This document shows, one piece after another, positions 1 to 8,059 of a stretch of 23,290 bases of DNA. Each line of letters opens with the position of its first letter. Position 1 is the first letter of the stretch. This DNA comes from Nemertoderma westbladi. Its lineage: Eukaryota > Xenacoelomorpha > Nemertodermatida > Nemertodermatidae. The notes beneath the pieces are model-generated. The model did not search any database. It saw only the letters and a program-made list of their open reading frames with translations, and was not told the DNA's origin. A program made the position numbers and the translations under genes. The stretch is taken from positions 1 to 23,290 of the forward strand of contig JAUCBJ010001845.1 of the NCBI GenBank assembly GCA_032718475.1. The letters run 5' to 3'.

Positions 1-240
1 GCCCGATTTGGGCAGGGCGAGTTAGGGAATGAGAGGACGAGAGAGGTCGCCACAGAACTGTTTGAATTGTGGTGATCGGGGATAGTGCCATACAGTAGAG
101 TATACATAGGACCTTATCTGGTTAATACGCGAGGGTTTAAGTTAGTGGGATGGGCAGGTTTGAATGACACCGAGCCAAAGGTAAACCCGGAGGATTCAGT
201 GTCATCCGTCAGTAAAACCACGTGAGCCACAAGTAAGCAC
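1..240 (+). other. 5' end of window, unassigned part of Element A
   Basis: No long reading frame is visible here. A 15-base match (positions 27-41) to Element B at 8054-8068 suggests that this is the decayed 5' part of gag. Stops follow in all frames within about 100 bases. Nothing else is recognised. Confidence 0.35.
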
Positions 241-588
241 GATAAAATTAGTAAAACCATCAGGTGATGGGAGTCCGTCGCAACCTATAAGTCCGCTACA
301 TCCTTCGCGAAAGCAATAAGGGTGTTAGAAATAGATCTGGCGTGTCAGTTAGACATGGTTGCGTTGGACCAAAAGGAGTTAGAGAGGCAGTTGGATGAGG
401 GGAGTGTGTTGTTATAAAGGGAAAGAGAGTTAGCGAGAGACTGTAAAGAGAGGGCTGAGAAGGTGGCGAGAGAGTATAGAGAGAGAGAGAGAGCTACGAG
501 GGAAGCAGATGAGTATAGAGTGAGAGCTGTGAGGGAAGCCGAAAGGGTTGAGGGAGAGGCGAAGGGGTGCCAGCCTATGATATTGTAA
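241..588 (+). pseudogene. Gag N-terminal coiled coil fragment (Element A)
   Basis: One frame (an ATG at 355 lies in it) encodes a highly charged Glu/Arg/Lys/Ala-rich segment with heptad-like spacing, expected to form a coiled coil. A TAA near 415-417 breaks it, and a second stop ends it at 586-588. The same type of charged coil occurs in Element B gag around 8245-8520, which supports its being the gag N-terminal region. Gag coils usually help multimerise the capsid. Downstream, the sequence passes straight into the middle of the DUF1759-type domain, so a large internal part of gag present in Element B is missing here. The true start is not visible. Confidence 0.6.
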
Positions 589-1058
589 AGCAATACCAGG
601 GAATTGAAGGAGGTTTTACAGCAGCGTGGAGAGCCCTGGATAGGGAATATGGCCATCCGACGAAGATTATCCAACAAACCTTAAGGGAGATAACATCAGG
701 CGGACTCGTGGATAACCCTGTCAGTATCAAAGCCTTCGCCACCAAAATAGAGAAGGCATTGATAGTTTTAAAGACGCTAGAGACACTGTACAAACTTAAT
801 GCTTCAAACAACATCATAACAATAGCACAGGCCCTACTAATATGGTTAAGGAATAAATGGAGAAAGATTGCTTTCTCCACTCGAGAAAAGAAGGGTGCGG
901 AGCAAGGGTTTGAAGAAATGTCGAACTTCCTTAACTATGAGGCGGAATTGATAACAGATCCAGTATACACCGAGGACAGTCTTGGCAAGGTACCTAAACT
1001 GGATTACAATCAACCTAAACTGGAACATAGTGCAGCATACACTCTTCCAAAAGTATGA
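567..1058 (+). pseudogene. Gag DUF1759-type domain, C-terminal part (Element A)
   Basis: This 163-codon open frame begins with the segment AYDIVKQYQGI and continues with AWRALDREYGHP, followed by a helical segment ending near position 980. This matches the second half of the DUF1759 domain, the capsid-like Gag domain of BEL/Pao elements (an alpha-helical region with the typical 'L..RYG' element). Element B carries the complementary first half ending in AYDIVRQYQGI (10715-10755). The N-terminal half is absent because of a deletion joining near 570. The frame has no proper start codon context and is a fragment. The assignment rests on the recalled family pattern plus the internal match to Element B. 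Confidence 0.7.
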
Positions 1059-1470
1059 AAATCACTACCGTATGCGGCTACGCAGGGGACTACAAGTCCA
1101 CAGGGCACTGGAAACAAAACCACATCGTGGCAGGGACAGGGACAGAGACAACGACAATAATAATAAATTAAATACCCCCAGTAGGCCAAGTACAAATAAC
1201 CAAAATGCTAAATCACCCGAAACGAATTTGGATGCAATAAGTGATACGCCATACAAGGAGCGCATAATCCCAGTTACAAATGTCATCTGCATAGAAATGG
1301 GATGCATAAGACTATTGATTGCAACCAGTAGCAGGCATTGCTGAAAGATGATCGACAAGCTTATACCAGGAGGTTTGGACTATGCCACAGATGTGCGGTA
1401 TGAGGACATAGGTAGGATAGATGTCGAGAACATCCACCAAAGTACGCTGAGACCGATGAGACCAGAGGCC
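1059..1470 (+). pseudogene. Gag nucleocapsid remnant with two decayed CCHC knuckles (Element A)
   Basis: A Gln/Arg/Asp/Asn-rich linker is followed by two zinc-knuckle-sized motifs. The first (1281-1322) has the spacing C-x2-H-x4-H-x4-C, with His in place of the second Cys. The second (1383-1424) has C-x2-C-x4-H-x4-C, but TGA and TAG stops lie inside it. About 20 residues separate them, as is usual in BEL/Pao gag. Knuckles bind the genomic RNA during packaging. The stops show that this copy cannot make the protein. Confidence 0.6.
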
Positions 1471-1835
1471 AGACTATGGCAACAAGCACTGGAACAGGAA
1501 CAGTGGTGCTCGGGGTAGTACCAGTAAGAATGATAGGAGAGAAGGGGCGGTCGATAACAACGTTAATGTTGATCATTTTATTTCATATATATTTTATGTT
1601 AATGTTGAGCATTTAAACTAGCTAACTGAAAATTGGGTGGCTGAGGAACTGGGATTAAAGACCAAGCCGAGTAAAATGGTGGTGACTACATATCTACCAA
1701 AACGAGGTCATGCCAATGAGAACAGGATGGTGTCAAATAGTAGCCATAACACCAGGATGCGACTATGGGGCTGCCATAGAACCCATTCAGATCATTCATG
1801 CCAGGCGACCAATGAAGATCAAACCGAACAATACT
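1471..1835 (+). pseudogene. Aspartic protease (retropepsin) remnant (Element A)
   Basis: Around 1637-1700 the frame reads VAEELGLKTKPSKMVV, the segment that follows the catalytic Asp in BEL/Pao retropepsins. Element B retains a homologous piece (VAEEIGLMTMPSRMAV at 10759-10806). The expected D-S/T-G catalytic motif is not found. At its place a short direct repeat (GTTAATGTTGA-N-CATTT near 1563 and 1600) flanks an AT-rich stretch, so the active site appears to have been lost by a small insertion or duplication. The region is then cut by the LINE insertion at 1836. The identification is from context and the matched segment, not a full domain. Confidence 0.5.
1822..1835. repeat. 14-bp target-site duplication, left copy (LINE)
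   Basis: AACCGAACAATACT occurs here and again at 3584-3597, immediately outside the LINE. The length fits target-primed reverse transcription. Confidence 0.85.
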
Positions 1836-3583
1836 ACTACTAGGATCGGCATGCTGCATTGCAGCTGCATTTTTAAGAATGCTGTGCCGGCTTGTCAACA
1901 AAATTGCACCGCCACAACTCCCTATTACCCATGACATTTGCTAGATCATCCGCATCTTTAAGGCCAGTGTCCTTTAAGATGCGTCTCAAGAAAGTCATGG
2001 GCTGTCCACCATGCTTATTCACTCCATGAGGCTGCCAAAGTACAAGATTATGCACTGGCTGGTCCTCACGGCGAAAGCAATGTCCTGCAAAGCGGAGGCG
2101 ATTTTGTTCTAGTGTCAAGCTTGGGGGAACCAATGAGACACCTCCAATGTTATATAGTGTCTGGTTGGAGATGTGTGCATTGTACTTGACACAATGAACC
2201 CGGCGTAGCATTCTTGTGAATGTGCCATCCAGAGATTTGGTGTCCTCAGCAGTTAGAGCCCAGCATGGACTCCCGTAGAGGAGTACTGGAACTACTGCTG
2301 CTCTAAATAATCGGACCTTAAGTTTCCGAGTAATTCTCAGTGACTTCCAAATCCTGGAAAGCCTATTCAAGGCTGCCCATGCCTTTCCCTTACGTATTCG
2401 AAGGTCCTCACCTGACTTCCGGATCCATGATCCCAGGTAACAGAAGTCGTCCACATGCTCAAGCATACCATCCTTTGAGCTTATGCTCATCCGATCAGAG
2501 ACTTGCTGAGGACTTTCAAAGTTAACTGTCAGAATTTTGGTCTTTCTGGAGTTAATAAAAAGACCAACACTAGAAGCAGCATGTTCTAATGAGCTGAGGA
2601 GCCGTTGGGCTCCCTCTAATGATTCTGAGAGTACTCCTAAGTCATCAGCAAAGTCTAGATCAGTTAGGTACTTGGCAGGATTTCCTCGACTTCTGGAGCC
2701 AGTAGGTGGAGTTATCATCACCCCATCATCATTATAATGATCTAAGGACATGCGTAGAACATAGTCAACCACAATAATGAACAAGAATGGTGCAAGTGTG
2801 TCTCCTTGGAGGACGCCCCATAACACTTCAAATGGTTCTGTGTCACCGTCAACAGTAGACACAAATGTTGTCGAACCATCGTATACTGATCTGATTGCTG
2901 CAATAATTTCATCAGGAATCCCATATAATGAAAGTATGCTGAACATACGTGAGCGAGAGACTGAATCAAAGGCCTTGAAGAAGTCAACAAAGATAACAGC
3001 CAGATGCCTGTCTTTCTTTTTTGATAACTCTTCAATTATCCTTCTAAGTGCCAAAATGGGCTCCATGGTCCCACGACCTTTACGGAACCCATTCTGATTT
3101 CCACGGAGCAGTCTCTCAATGGGATCCCTGATGCGATTTAATAAAATCCTATTGTATAGCTTTGCAGCAATCGAGATCAATGAAATTCCCCGAAAAGAAC
3201 CATAGAGTGTTAGGTTGCCCTTCTTGGGAACTGGCACCAACTTATTTGTTTTCATCTCTTGTGGGACTCTTGTTGTTCGGTACATGTCTACTATGATGGG
3301 ATAGATGAGCTTTAAACACTCAGGTATTTTAAAGACCTCAGGGGGAACACCATCTACTCCACTGGCACGATTGGTCTTAATGCTCTTTGCAGCAGCCTTC
3401 ACTTCTGCAAAGGAGATATCGCCAATGGGAATATCTGGGAGTACAGACTCAGACACTTTTACTTCTATAAAGTTATCAGGCAATACCCTGTCATTATTGA
3501 GGAGCTTTTCAAAGTGGGCTTTCCAACCATTGAGGCGATCGGCTGGTGATTCAGCCTTAACCTTGGTGGTTGGGTTGGTATTG
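1836..3583 (-). mobile_element. 5'-truncated non-LTR retrotransposon (LINE) inside Element A
   Basis: This minus-strand insertion is flanked by a perfect 14-bp duplication. The 3' end of the LINE (low coordinates) finishes in a short TAG/GTA simple repeat rather than poly(A), as many RTE/CR1-like elements do. Only the reverse transcriptase and C-terminal part is present. The endonuclease and upstream region are missing, which fits 5' truncation at insertion. The clade cannot be fixed by eye. Confidence 0.85.
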
Positions 3584-3627
3584 AACCGAACAATACTGGT
3601 ACCTGGACTGCATCGTCTTTTCAACAC
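1873..3627 (-). CDS. LINE reverse transcriptase ORF (5'-truncated)
   Basis: The 584-codon frame has roughly its first 14 codons outside the LINE, in antisense Element A sequence, so the annotated start is not a real one. It carries the standard LINE RT motifs: the finger region NGFRKGRGT (about residues 179-187), motif A VDFFKAFDSV (catalytic Asp about 215), motif B GVLQGDTLAPFLF (about 271-283) and motif C FADD (about 326-329). A C-terminal segment with FAGHCFRREDQPVHNLVLW then follows, a thumb/tail module common in RTE/CR1-like animal LINEs. The enzyme would copy LINE RNA at a nicked target. The endonuclease domain is absent and no proper start remains, so it is not functional on its own. 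The frame is open to the end, which implies a fairly recent insertion compared with Element A. Confidence 0.88.
   Translation of the reverse strand: MLKRRCSPGTSIVRFNTNPTTKVKAESPADRLNGWKAHFEKLLNNDRVLPDNFIEVKVSESVLPDIPIGDISFAEVKAAAKSIKTNRASGVDGVPPEVFKIPECLKLIYPIIVDMYRTTRVPQEMKTNKLVPVPKKGNLTLYGSFRGISLISIAAKLYNRILLNRIRDPIERLLRGNQNGFRKGRGTMEPILALRRIIEELSKKKDRHLAVIFVDFFKAFDSVSRSRMFSILSLYGIPDEIIAAIRSVYDGSTTFVSTVDGDTEPFEVLWGVLQGDTLAPFLFIIVVDYVLRMSLDHYNDDGVMITPPTGSRSRGNPAKYLTDLDFADDLGVLSESLEGAQRLLSSLEHAASSVGLFINSRKTKILTVNFESPQQVSDRMSISSKDGMLEHVDDFCYLGSWIRKSGEDLRIRKGKAWAALNRLSRIWKSLRITRKLKVRLFRAAVVPVLLYGSPCWALTAEDTKSLDGTFTRMLRRVHCVKYNAHISNQTLYNIGGVSLVPPSLTLEQNRLRFAGHCFRREDQPVHNLVLWQPHGVNKHGGQPMTFLRRILKDTGLKDADDLANVMGNRELWRCNFVDKPAQHS
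3584..3597. repeat. 14-bp target-site duplication, right copy (LINE)
   Basis: Perfect copy of the 14 bases at 1822-1835. Element A sequence resumes from here. Confidence 0.85.
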
Positions 3628-3993
3628 GTGAACTCGATGTCCCGAAGGTTTCTCTTATTGTCAGCATGGACTGTCCGACAGCCAATGAGAGACTACAAAC
3701 TATCTTTGGTGACGATAGAGAGCGAGATCCGGTAGCTATTCTAATGCCATTCGGATGGATGCTCAGTAGCCCAATAAAGACAAAGATCCCATTTAGCATA
3801 TCCGAATCCTTAGGGTGCATCTTTGCTGGGACGATGAGAAATGTAGAAGATGAAGGAGCGGAGGAACAGCTCAAGAGGCTGCTATGGCAGGATTTTGAGG
3901 GATTAAAATATATATTGGTGTGGGAACCTCAGTGGAGGATAAGCAGGCGCAGGAGAGTGTCAGGAGGTCAATGAAGTGTGAGGGGGGGGGGGA
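3598..3993 (+). pseudogene. Pol segment between protease and RT (Element A)
   Basis: The frame 3666-3974 includes DPVAILMPFGWMLSSPI, matching the 'epvA..T.lGW.l.GP' element that precedes the RT in BEL/Pao pol. It then has EEQLKRLLWQDFEGL, matching the 'L..FWe.E.lG' helix. An 11-base poly(G) run (3982-3992) lies between this segment and the RT frame. The reading frame before the run (frame 2 near SVRRSMK) differs from that after it (frame 1), so pol is frameshifted at the run. A stop closes the 3666 frame at 3972-3974. Confidence 0.65.
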
Positions 3994-4503
3994 GTGCAGT
4001 ACACCATAGGCATGGTGTGGAAAGAGCCGAAGTTTCCCCTTCCGAACAATAGGAGGATGGTCGAGATAAGACTCCAGAAATTAAAACAAATGCTTAAACA
4101 GAGTCTGGAGAAAAAAGACTATATACAAAAAATAATAAAGAAGTATGTAGATCAGGGGTGGACCGTGGAACTACCAGTAGACGAACCCGACACCAACAGA
4201 ACTTATTATCAGCCACTTCATGTGGTCCTAGATCCCAAGAATGGCAAGCTAAGGATGGTAGTCGACACTTCCACTAAGACAAACGGGAAGTGTCTCAATG
4301 ACTATCTGTTAGAAGGCCCCAATATATACAACTCAGGAATTGAGGTCTTGTTGCGATTCAGGAGAGGGAAACATGCCTTCACATGTGATATAGAAGGGAT
4401 GTTTGACCAGGTTCGAGTGACGGAGGAGGATAGCGACATCCAGCGCTTCCTATGGTATGATGGTGATAACAAACTGTCAATTATACCAATATACAAGATG
4501 GTC
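3994..4503 (+). pseudogene. BEL/Pao reverse transcriptase, N-terminal part (Element A)
   Basis: The open frame encodes the fingers and palm of a BEL/Pao RT: FPLPNNRRM at its start, then YYQPLHVVLDPK, LRMVVDTSTKTNGKCLNDYL (the 'RvV.D.S.k..g.SLNd.L' block), LLRFRRGKHAFTCDIEGMF with the first catalytic Asp (motif A, the Asp of CDIEGMF), and DIQRFLWYD. The frame ends because a SINE-like sequence interrupts it at 4504. The enzyme would copy element RNA into DNA inside virus-like particles. The copy is split and further stopped downstream, so it is inactive. Confidence 0.88.
4492..4503. repeat. 12-bp target-site duplication, left copy (SINE-like insert)
   Basis: TACAAGATGGTC is repeated exactly at 4647-4658. 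The two copies bound a foreign stretch in the RT gene. Confidence 0.8.
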
Positions 4504-4646
4504 CCCAAGAAGAGAGTACCAGTTAAATAACTGGGATCAAATCTTGGGATAGGAGTAGCACCCACCCCTACCCTCGGGTAGCAGCTATCAAAGGAGGAGC
4601 CTTTGGGTTGCCTCTGGCTTTGGCTGACTGTTTGCTTTTTTTTGCT
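4504..4646 (+). mobile_element. SINE-like 143-bp insertion in Element A RT
   Basis: A 143-bp stretch interrupts the RT frame and is bounded by a perfect 12-bp duplication. GGATCAAATCT at 4534-4544 resembles a Pol III B box (9 of 11 to GGTTCRAATCC). A short dyad, CCAGTTAAATAACTGG, lies just before it. The right end is T-rich. No A box is seen, so the tRNA-like head may be truncated. The insertion itself is clear from the duplication. Its SINE nature and orientation are inferred. Confidence 0.6.
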
Positions 4647-4658
4647 TACAAGATGGTC
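4647..4658. repeat. 12-bp target-site duplication, right copy (SINE-like insert)
   Basis: Second copy of the duplication at 4492-4503. RT sequence resumes after it. Confidence 0.8.
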
Positions 4659-5101
4659 ATCCAGAACATAGGGGTGAAATCGTCTTAGTTTACTACAACC
4701 ATGGCGGTGAGACACGGTTAAGGCTAAGGAAACAGAGTATAGTAAGGAGGCGATTGATATGATTCGATACGGATTCTACGTGGATAACGGGATGGGTTCA
4801 GGGAACACCATTAAGGAGATCATCGAGACAGTCACGAAGTTCGCGACATCCTGAAGAAATCAGGATTCAACTTGACAAAGTTCCAGTCGAACTCCAATGA
4901 ATTCATGGAAGTCATAGAGGAGACGCAGCCGGAACTGAAATTGGATAAACCAATGACCACAAAAGAGCAAATTATGGTGGATAAAAGAGTAGAATCACAG
5001 CAGAAATCTCTTGGGATCATGTGGAATCGAGAGACGGATGAGTTGGAATATCAGCTAAGTCAGGAGGGTGCAGAGATCCAGACAAAGAGGTAGGACTAGC
5101 A
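4659..5101 (+). pseudogene. BEL/Pao reverse transcriptase, C-terminal part (Element A)
   Basis: Frames here carry YGFYVDNGMGSG (around 4770-4800), which corresponds to the catalytic YVDD box but has Asn for the second Asp. They also carry LKKSGFNLTKFQSNS and LGIMWNRETDELEY, the thumb and connection blocks of BEL/Pao RT. Several stops and at least two frame changes break it up, including a TAG at 5091-5093. It is the continuation of the RT at 3994-4503 after the SINE-like insert. The altered active-site box and the stops make it dead. Confidence 0.75.
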
Positions 5102-6124
5102 TCTCCTTTACTAGTTATGGGGAAACAAATACTTAAGAAGGTTTACAAACTCAAGGATGATTGGGATGTGGAGGTCCCAATAGAGATAAGTAAACAATGG
5201 GATAAATGGATGGGGGGCTTGGAAGATATGGGAACCTATAGTATGCCATGGGTATACTTCCCAGATGGAGATATGAGTAAGTTAGAATTACACATGTTCT
5301 CTGATGCATCCCTGGAAGCATACGGTGCAGTGCTTTATTTGGTGCAGTGAAAGGGGACTCACAAGCCCAGACTAGCGTTTAGTAAAGCGAGGTCGACACA
5401 ACCACATTCAGCATCAGTACTAAAGCTAGAACTAACAGCTGCGAGATTGGGAGAGCAAGCAACAGCATATTTGGTGGATACGATACCAAGTATAGTGGAG
5501 ACACACTATTGGACAGATTCCATGGTGGTACTAGGATGTCTACACAACGAGAAAATGTGCTATCCCATATTTGTAGCGAACCGAGTAGATGAGTTAAGAG
5601 CAACAACAGACCTGGATAAGTGGCACTACTGCCCAACTGACGACAACCCGGCGGACTTGCTATCGAGAGGGGTACAACGCCACGCTTTCTCGGGAAAGCA
5701 AGAGTTGTGGCAGCATGGTCCACAGTTCCTCAACGACAGGACAAAGTGGCCACCAATGAGGAAGGTAGATCCAAAGGGAGAGGAAGTATTTATAGAGGTT
5801 GAAGGAAACAAATCAGAGGGGGTGGAGATATTTAGCCAGTTGGAGAGGGAAATCAATAAGACACTATCGCAACCTAAGACGATAGATTCGAACGATAACC
5901 CAACGGATAGGTTGCTCAGTTACAGCTCTAGCTGGTATAAGACGAAGAAGCTAGTTGCACATCTGAGAGCATATGGAGAATTCCTTAGGGGAGCCAGTAT
6001 GGGCGAGAAACGCAAACCTACCATGTACACCTACCATCTGGATGGAGTGGCCAAAGCCTTAATACGATATGAGCAAGGGATGGCATTCGGAGATGAAATC
6101 AAACTTATTAAGAACCAGCAATGA
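5102..6124 (+). pseudogene. BEL/Pao RNase H and linker to integrase (Element A)
   Basis: One frame runs through this region with a TGA at 5348-5350 and another at 6122-6124. It holds the Pao-type RNase H signature: ELHMFSDASLEAYGAV (first Asp), LKLELTAARLGEQA (Glu), HYWTDSMVVLGCL (Asp) and WHYCPTDDNPADLLSRG, followed by ELWQHGPQFL. The downstream part (5740-6120) matches the 'LLSYSSSWYK' linker that leads into integrase. RNase H would degrade the RNA template during reverse transcription. All four blocks are readable, so the domain is well preserved apart from the stop. Confidence 0.88.
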
Positions 6125-7191
6125 CTCCGACAAGACAGCAGATTCCACATGCTGTCACCACAGCTGGAAAAGGATGGCATCCTAGTAATGAACTCCAGGG
6201 TAGCCAATAACACCAGTGTCTTAGTTACATAAAAGCCAGTAATAGTTCCCAACAAATCACCAATAGTCCACCAGATTATATGGGACACCCACAAGACAAT
6301 AATTCATGGCGGCACTAATGCAACCCTAAATGAGATCAGGAGGAAGTACTGGGTAATCCAACTTAGAAAGATGGTGAAGACAGTTGTGGCACAGTGCCAG
6401 ACCTGTCAGTGGATGAAGAAGGAGAAAGCCGAACAGGAGATGGCACTGTTGCCAACAACTAGGGTGAGACATCATGATCCACAATTTACACATAGCGGTG
6501 TGGACATGTTTGGTCCAATAAAGAGAAAGGTGATGCGACATACCGAGAAGTGCTACGGTATAATCTTCATATGTAACAACACGAGGGCTGTGGCGATAGA
6601 ACTGGCGCAGGACACAACGTCGTCGGCATTTATTAATGCATTAGAGCGATTCGTGACCCGATGAGGAAAAACGGTCGAAGTTCTTTATTCCGATAATGGC
6701 ACAAACTTCATTGGAGCGGATAATGAGTTGGTAGAGGCCTTCAATATTCTAGAGGGAGAGGATGTTAAAGGGGCGATGAGGAACCGCCTGATAAAATGGG
6801 AAAGGAGGACGCCATATGCACCGCATACGCTGGGTTGCATATAACGTCTGGTTAGAAGCTTAAAACGGCTGATGACGAAACTTCTCAATAATCATATGGT
6901 GACAGAGGATGTATTGAGAATGGTGCTGGCGAAGTGTGAGGGTAATTAACAGCCACCCACTGTATCCCGAGAATGATGATCCAGAGTTATTGGACATTCT
7001 GACACCAGCACATCTGCTTAGGGAGAGGCCAGCAGAGATATATATGCGATATATTGATGAAGATGATATAAACTCGCGATAGAGTTGGATGGTAGCTAGG
7101 GCGATTGGTGCAGAATATTGGAAAAGGTGGATTCAAGAGTACCTACCAATGCTGCACACGAGGAACAAGTGGAGGAATAACCAATGGTAAC
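6125..7191 (+). pseudogene. BEL/Pao integrase (Element A), broken
   Basis: The same frame continues, with stops at 6230-6232, 6662-6664 and about 6842. The zinc-binding head reads WDTHKTIIHGG then VAQCQTCQWMK (an H-x4-H...C-x2-C pattern). The catalytic core has HSGVDMFGP (Asp at 6503-6505) and LYSDNGTNF (Asp at 6692-6694). The third acidic residue, normally in a G-x-W-E-R block after PYAPHTLG, is replaced by GCI and a stop. After a frame change, LTPAHLL (near 7000) and WKRWIQEYLPMLHTRNKW (7124-7172) mark the start of the DUF5641-type C-terminal region. Element B is inserted 15 bases later and the region resumes at 15215. Integrase would insert the cDNA into the genome. This copy cannot. Confidence 0.85.
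7187..7191. repeat. 5-bp target-site duplication, left copy (Element B)
   Basis: GTAAC precedes the LTR at 7192 and occurs again at 15210-15214 directly after the right LTR. A length of 5 bp is usual for BEL/Pao elements. Confidence 0.85.
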
Positions 7192-7261
7192 TGTGAGCGG
7201 ATTCAATTCCGTCCACCACCCCATACAGTTGGGAAGTGGCGTTTTAAGCAATATTGGGGAG

Positions 7262-7289
7262 TACGAGGTTGATTACAATCAACCTCGTA
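7262..7289. other. Perfect LTR hairpin (12-bp arms, 4-base loop)
   Basis: TACGAGGTTGAT (7262-7273) is followed by a 4-base loop and its exact reverse complement (7278-7289). The same hairpin is at 14682-14709 in the 3' LTR. The Element A LTR has a different-sequence hairpin at the matching place (16459-16491). Confidence 0.85.
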
Positions 7290-7382
7290 TCACCCCCAAT
7301 AAACGGGGACAACAAACCCCCAAAGAGCCACACACAATAGAGGTTATAGGTCAAACCTCTTGGAGAGGGAAAGTGCAGCAGC

Positions 7383-7402
7383 GGGGGGGGGGGGGGGGGG
7401 GG
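7383..7402 (+). repeat. Poly(G) run, 20 bases, in 5' LTR
   Basis: A pure run of G. The matching run in the 3' LTR (14804-14814) is 11 bases. It is one of eight long G runs, all on the sense strand of the elements. Confidence 0.9.
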
Positions 7403-7770
7403 AACACTCCCACAGAGGTGGGAGCCGAGAATTAGGTTTTTGGCCAATGGGGGGCAAGGAAAGTGCATCCGCTAGATACAGAGGCCACAAGTAGAGTTGG
7501 TAATCAATATATTACCGGTCAGTGTTTATGTCCTATTCAGTTATCTCAGTCACTTAGGGCAGTACGGTGACACTTTAATACCGTCACTGCAGTCACCGAT
7601 TACATATCAATATATTACCGGTCAGTTAGATAATAACCAACGCACTACTATCATAATCTGTGCTATCATACCTTGTATCGTATACTATATCATATATATT
7701 TGGAGTTTATCAATAATATCGGAAGAACGACAAACTCTTTTTCCCATTCGCACGGTGATGCTGATGCGTA

Positions 7771-7776
7771 AATAAA
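7771..7776 (+). promoter_or_regulatory. Poly(A) signal in Element B 5' LTR
   Basis: AATAAA lies 33 bases before the LTR end. The 3' LTR has the same hexamer at 15171-15176. It probably sets the RNA 3' end when used in the right LTR. Confidence 0.55.
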
Positions 7777-7885
7777 TCAAACCGGTCGGAATCCTTTGAT
7801 CCCGTCACAGTATTAAAGTCACCCAGTACGCCTAGACAACTACCAGAACTGTAACTGCCAGCCACCAGAAAGAAAGCGATAAAGG

Positions 7886-8059
7886 ATGAGTGAAGCCCGA
7901 AACCTAGAGGGAGAGACGACACCGCCGCGGACCCCAGACGATACGAACGAAACGATCCGTGAGGCCGCGACGCAACGGTATCGACCCGCAACGCTGGACT
8001 CGCCAGAAAGAGACGATCCGGCAACAACCCAAGCGGAGGGCGGCCGTCTACCAGAATGA
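7886..8059 (+). CDS. Gag N-terminal segment (Element B), 57 codons
   Basis: The first good ATG after the 5' LTR opens a frame beginning MSEARNLEGETTPPRTP, a hydrophilic, acidic and Thr/Pro-rich segment typical of a disordered Gag N-terminus. It stops at TGA 8057-8059. The next recognisable Gag segment (the coiled coil from about 8245) is in another frame, so either a frameshift mutation or recoding separates them. The following frame shares NERT with Element A near position 27. The start is chosen because it is the first ATG and the most protein-like frame. A primer-binding site starting TGG is not visible right after the LTR. Confidence 0.5.
   Translation: MSEARNLEGETTPPRTPDDTNETIREAATQRYRPATLDSPERDDPATTQAEGGRLPE

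Larger units (their letters stand above)
1..7191 (+). mobile_element. Element A (left part): degenerate BEL/Pao LTR retrotransposon
   Basis: The order gag coiled coil, DUF1759-type domain, CCHC knuckles, protease remnant, reverse transcriptase, RNase H, zinc-binding integrase is that of a BEL/Pao element. The copy starts before the window, so its 5' LTR is not seen. It has many in-frame stops and frame changes, so it is a dead copy. It is interrupted by a LINE (1836-3583), a SINE-like insert (4504-4646) and, at 7191/7192, by Element B. The right part resumes at 15215. The family assignment is firm from the RT, RNase H and integrase motifs. The exact 5' limit is unknown. Confidence 0.9.
7192..7809 (+). 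repeat. Element B 5' LTR
   Basis: The 618-bp LTR starts with TG and ends with CA. It contains a perfect hairpin (7262-7289), a 20-base poly(G) run (7383-7402), a stem-loop at 7407-7424, and a 20-bp direct repeat at 7504-7523 and 7607-7626. It also has a TATA-like stretch near 7680-7700, an AATAAA at 7771-7776, and a terminal hairpin of CGG(A/G)ATC with GATCCCG. It would supply the promoter and poly(A) signal. Compared with the 3' LTR it has about 13 extra bases near 7760 and a longer poly(G) run. Confidence 0.92.
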
